Below are positions 62,846 to 64,000 of a DNA stretch of 64,000 nucleotides, in pieces. Both the position numbers and the translations under genes were made by a program. Below the pieces are notes generated by a model. It saw only the letters and a list, made by a program, of their open reading frames with translations. It had not been told where the DNA came from and ran no database searches. The DNA lies in assembly GCA_040954595.2 (NCBI GenBank), contig CM082597.2, positions 2,666,001 through 2,730,000 of the forward strand, written 5' to 3'. The stretch comes from Balanoglossus misakiensis. Lineage: Eukaryota > Hemichordata. Every line of letters begins with the position of its first letter. Within the stretch, counting starts at the first letter, position 1.

Positions 62846-63211
62846 ATGAAACACCCAACATGGCCGCAGCTTCTTCTCATCGTTCTCTTGGTTTCCATTG
62901 GTCGAATCGCTGGGAATGCCCGCCTGGTGGAGGTCAAATCGGGGGAAATACTCGGTAGGACTGTGGAGTTCTCGCACGAAGATGTTGACGTCAGACGCAC
63001 CCTGCATGTCTTCAAAGGCATACCGTACGCCGAGCCACCAGTCGGCGACCTCAGATTCAGTCCACCCAAGGCCAAAAAGCCCTGGGAGGGGGTTTACGAC
63101 GCCACTGAGTACAAACCGATGTGTATTCAACCTTACAATCCTTTCTTGCCCCTCGAAGAACCCGAGAGCGAGGACTGTCTGTTTTTGAATGTATTTGCAC
63201 CTCAGTCACAG
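62846..63211 (+). CDS. Type-B carboxylesterase, exon 1 (gene continues past window)
   Basis: This is the 5' part of a secreted alpha/beta-hydrolase that cleaves carboxylic esters. Exon 1 encodes 122 residues. A signal peptide is evident (MKHPTW, then LLLIVLLVSIG, cleavage near residue 23). Family hallmarks follow: GIPYAEPPVGDLRF (about 58-71) and the type-B signature ESEDCLFLNV (about 107-116). Cys93 and Cys111 probably form the first conserved disulphide. I chose the ATG at 62846 over an in-frame one at 62819 because the signal peptide begins there and A is at -3. A phase-0 donor (CAG then GTATGT) ends the exon. Cholinesterase, neuroligin and thyroglobulin share the fold; GNHGLLDQLAALQWIQENI in exon 3 favours a general carboxylesterase. 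The catalytic Ser, Glu and His lie beyond the window. Confidence 0.9.
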
Positions 63212-63490
63212 GTATGTGGTAAGGCCGTCTATATCACAACAGCTTTAGGACTAGTCCATGGTCATTTGGCTGGAATGAATGATTAACGAAGGTATATACA
63301 CACACAGGAAAACTCTAAGCCCCGTCTGACATCCCTAATCGCGTGAGGGCACTTGCCCAAAATCGCTGAATCAGTGTTAATTCTGTAACCCATTCATATG
63401 ATAATTCTTAGTGGAATGTTTCATTTTTTTGTTTGGGGGAGTATATTTCACGTGTGGAGAAAACATTAAAGTTTTATTTTTCTTCCATAG

Positions 63491-63700
<210 letters not shown>

Positions 63701-63799
63701 TAGACTTAACACATGGATTGGCAGCCATTTTGAAATTCGATATCGAGACAATTTGACAGTTTTACTCTGCCGCTAATTATGCTGTTTGTCTTGTTGCAG

Positions 63800-63877
63800 G
63801 TGATGATTACGTCACTGGTAACCATGGGTTACTCGACCAGCTTGCCGCCTTACAATGGATACAAGAAAACATAGAAG
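63800..63877 (+). CDS. Type-B carboxylesterase, exon 3
   Basis: After a 149-bp intron ending TTGTTGCAG, 78 nt encode GDDYVTGNHGLLDQLAALQW and IQENIE, directly upstream of where the family has FGGDP and then the GESAG nucleophile elbow. The exon ends in phase 1 at GTGCGC, a weaker donor. The remaining 123 bp appear intronic: the AG near 63982 would not give the expected FGGDP. Confidence 0.85.
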
Positions 63878-64000
63878 GTGCGCGTACCGCCCAATGCCTT
63901 CGATAATTTGTTACAATTTATACACATTCGCAAGTTTCCATTGAACTATTGACAAGCCTATTATAACGTACTATCTTCGTAGGATACAACTCGCAAGACA

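Overview
The window is eukaryotic, nuclear, gene-poor DNA from a metazoan. The signs are spliced genes with GT-AG introns, animal-specific protein families (C2H2 zinc finger, TRIM-NHL, NHLH/HEN1-type bHLH, type-B carboxylesterase), AATAAA signals and many tri- and tetranucleotide microsatellites. Short introns in the esterase and an intronless TRIM-NHL coding region would suit a marine invertebrate bilaterian such as a lancelet or a lophotrochozoan. That placement is inference; the sequence alone does not fix the species.

Layout. 1-11.4 kb: AT-rich non-coding DNA with microsatellites and a pair of perfect cAMP-response elements near 5.95 kb. 11.4-12.86 kb (minus): a seven-finger C2H2 zinc-finger gene. 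12.9-20.6 kb: non-coding, with a small hairpin element at 15.5 kb and a related minisatellite at 19.3 kb. 20.6-22.8 kb (minus): an intact 687-residue RING/B-box/coiled-coil/NHL protein with a CRE about 90 bp upstream. 22.9-33.3 kb: non-coding. 33.29-33.79 kb (plus): a CCAAT/TATA promoter and a 436-nt exon without a single ATG, ending in a consensus splice donor; it is probably the first exon of the bHLH gene. 42.3-43.4 kb (plus): the NHLH-type bHLH gene, with its coding region in one exon and an AU-rich element in its 3' UTR. 44.04-61.5 kb: a satellite block. 62.8 kb to the end (plus): the first three coding exons of a secreted type-B carboxylesterase that runs off the window.

The outstanding feature is the satellite. 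It has 192 slots of an 88-bp unit plus a 28-bp partial, almost perfectly identical and rich in CpG. It is flanked by older, CpG-poor units of the same 88-bp period: direct on the left, and inverted on the right (four units). This resembles a foldback-type or palindromic element whose left arm has been hugely amplified. A 100-N assembly gap lies inside it, so the true copy number is unknown.

The genes do not form an operon or a visible pathway. Two are transcriptional regulators (zinc finger, bHLH), one is a ubiquitin-ligase-type protein and one is a secreted hydrolase. Perfect TGACGTCA sites are more frequent than chance in the non-satellite DNA and cluster around the bHLH and TRIM genes, which hints at CREB/ATF input.
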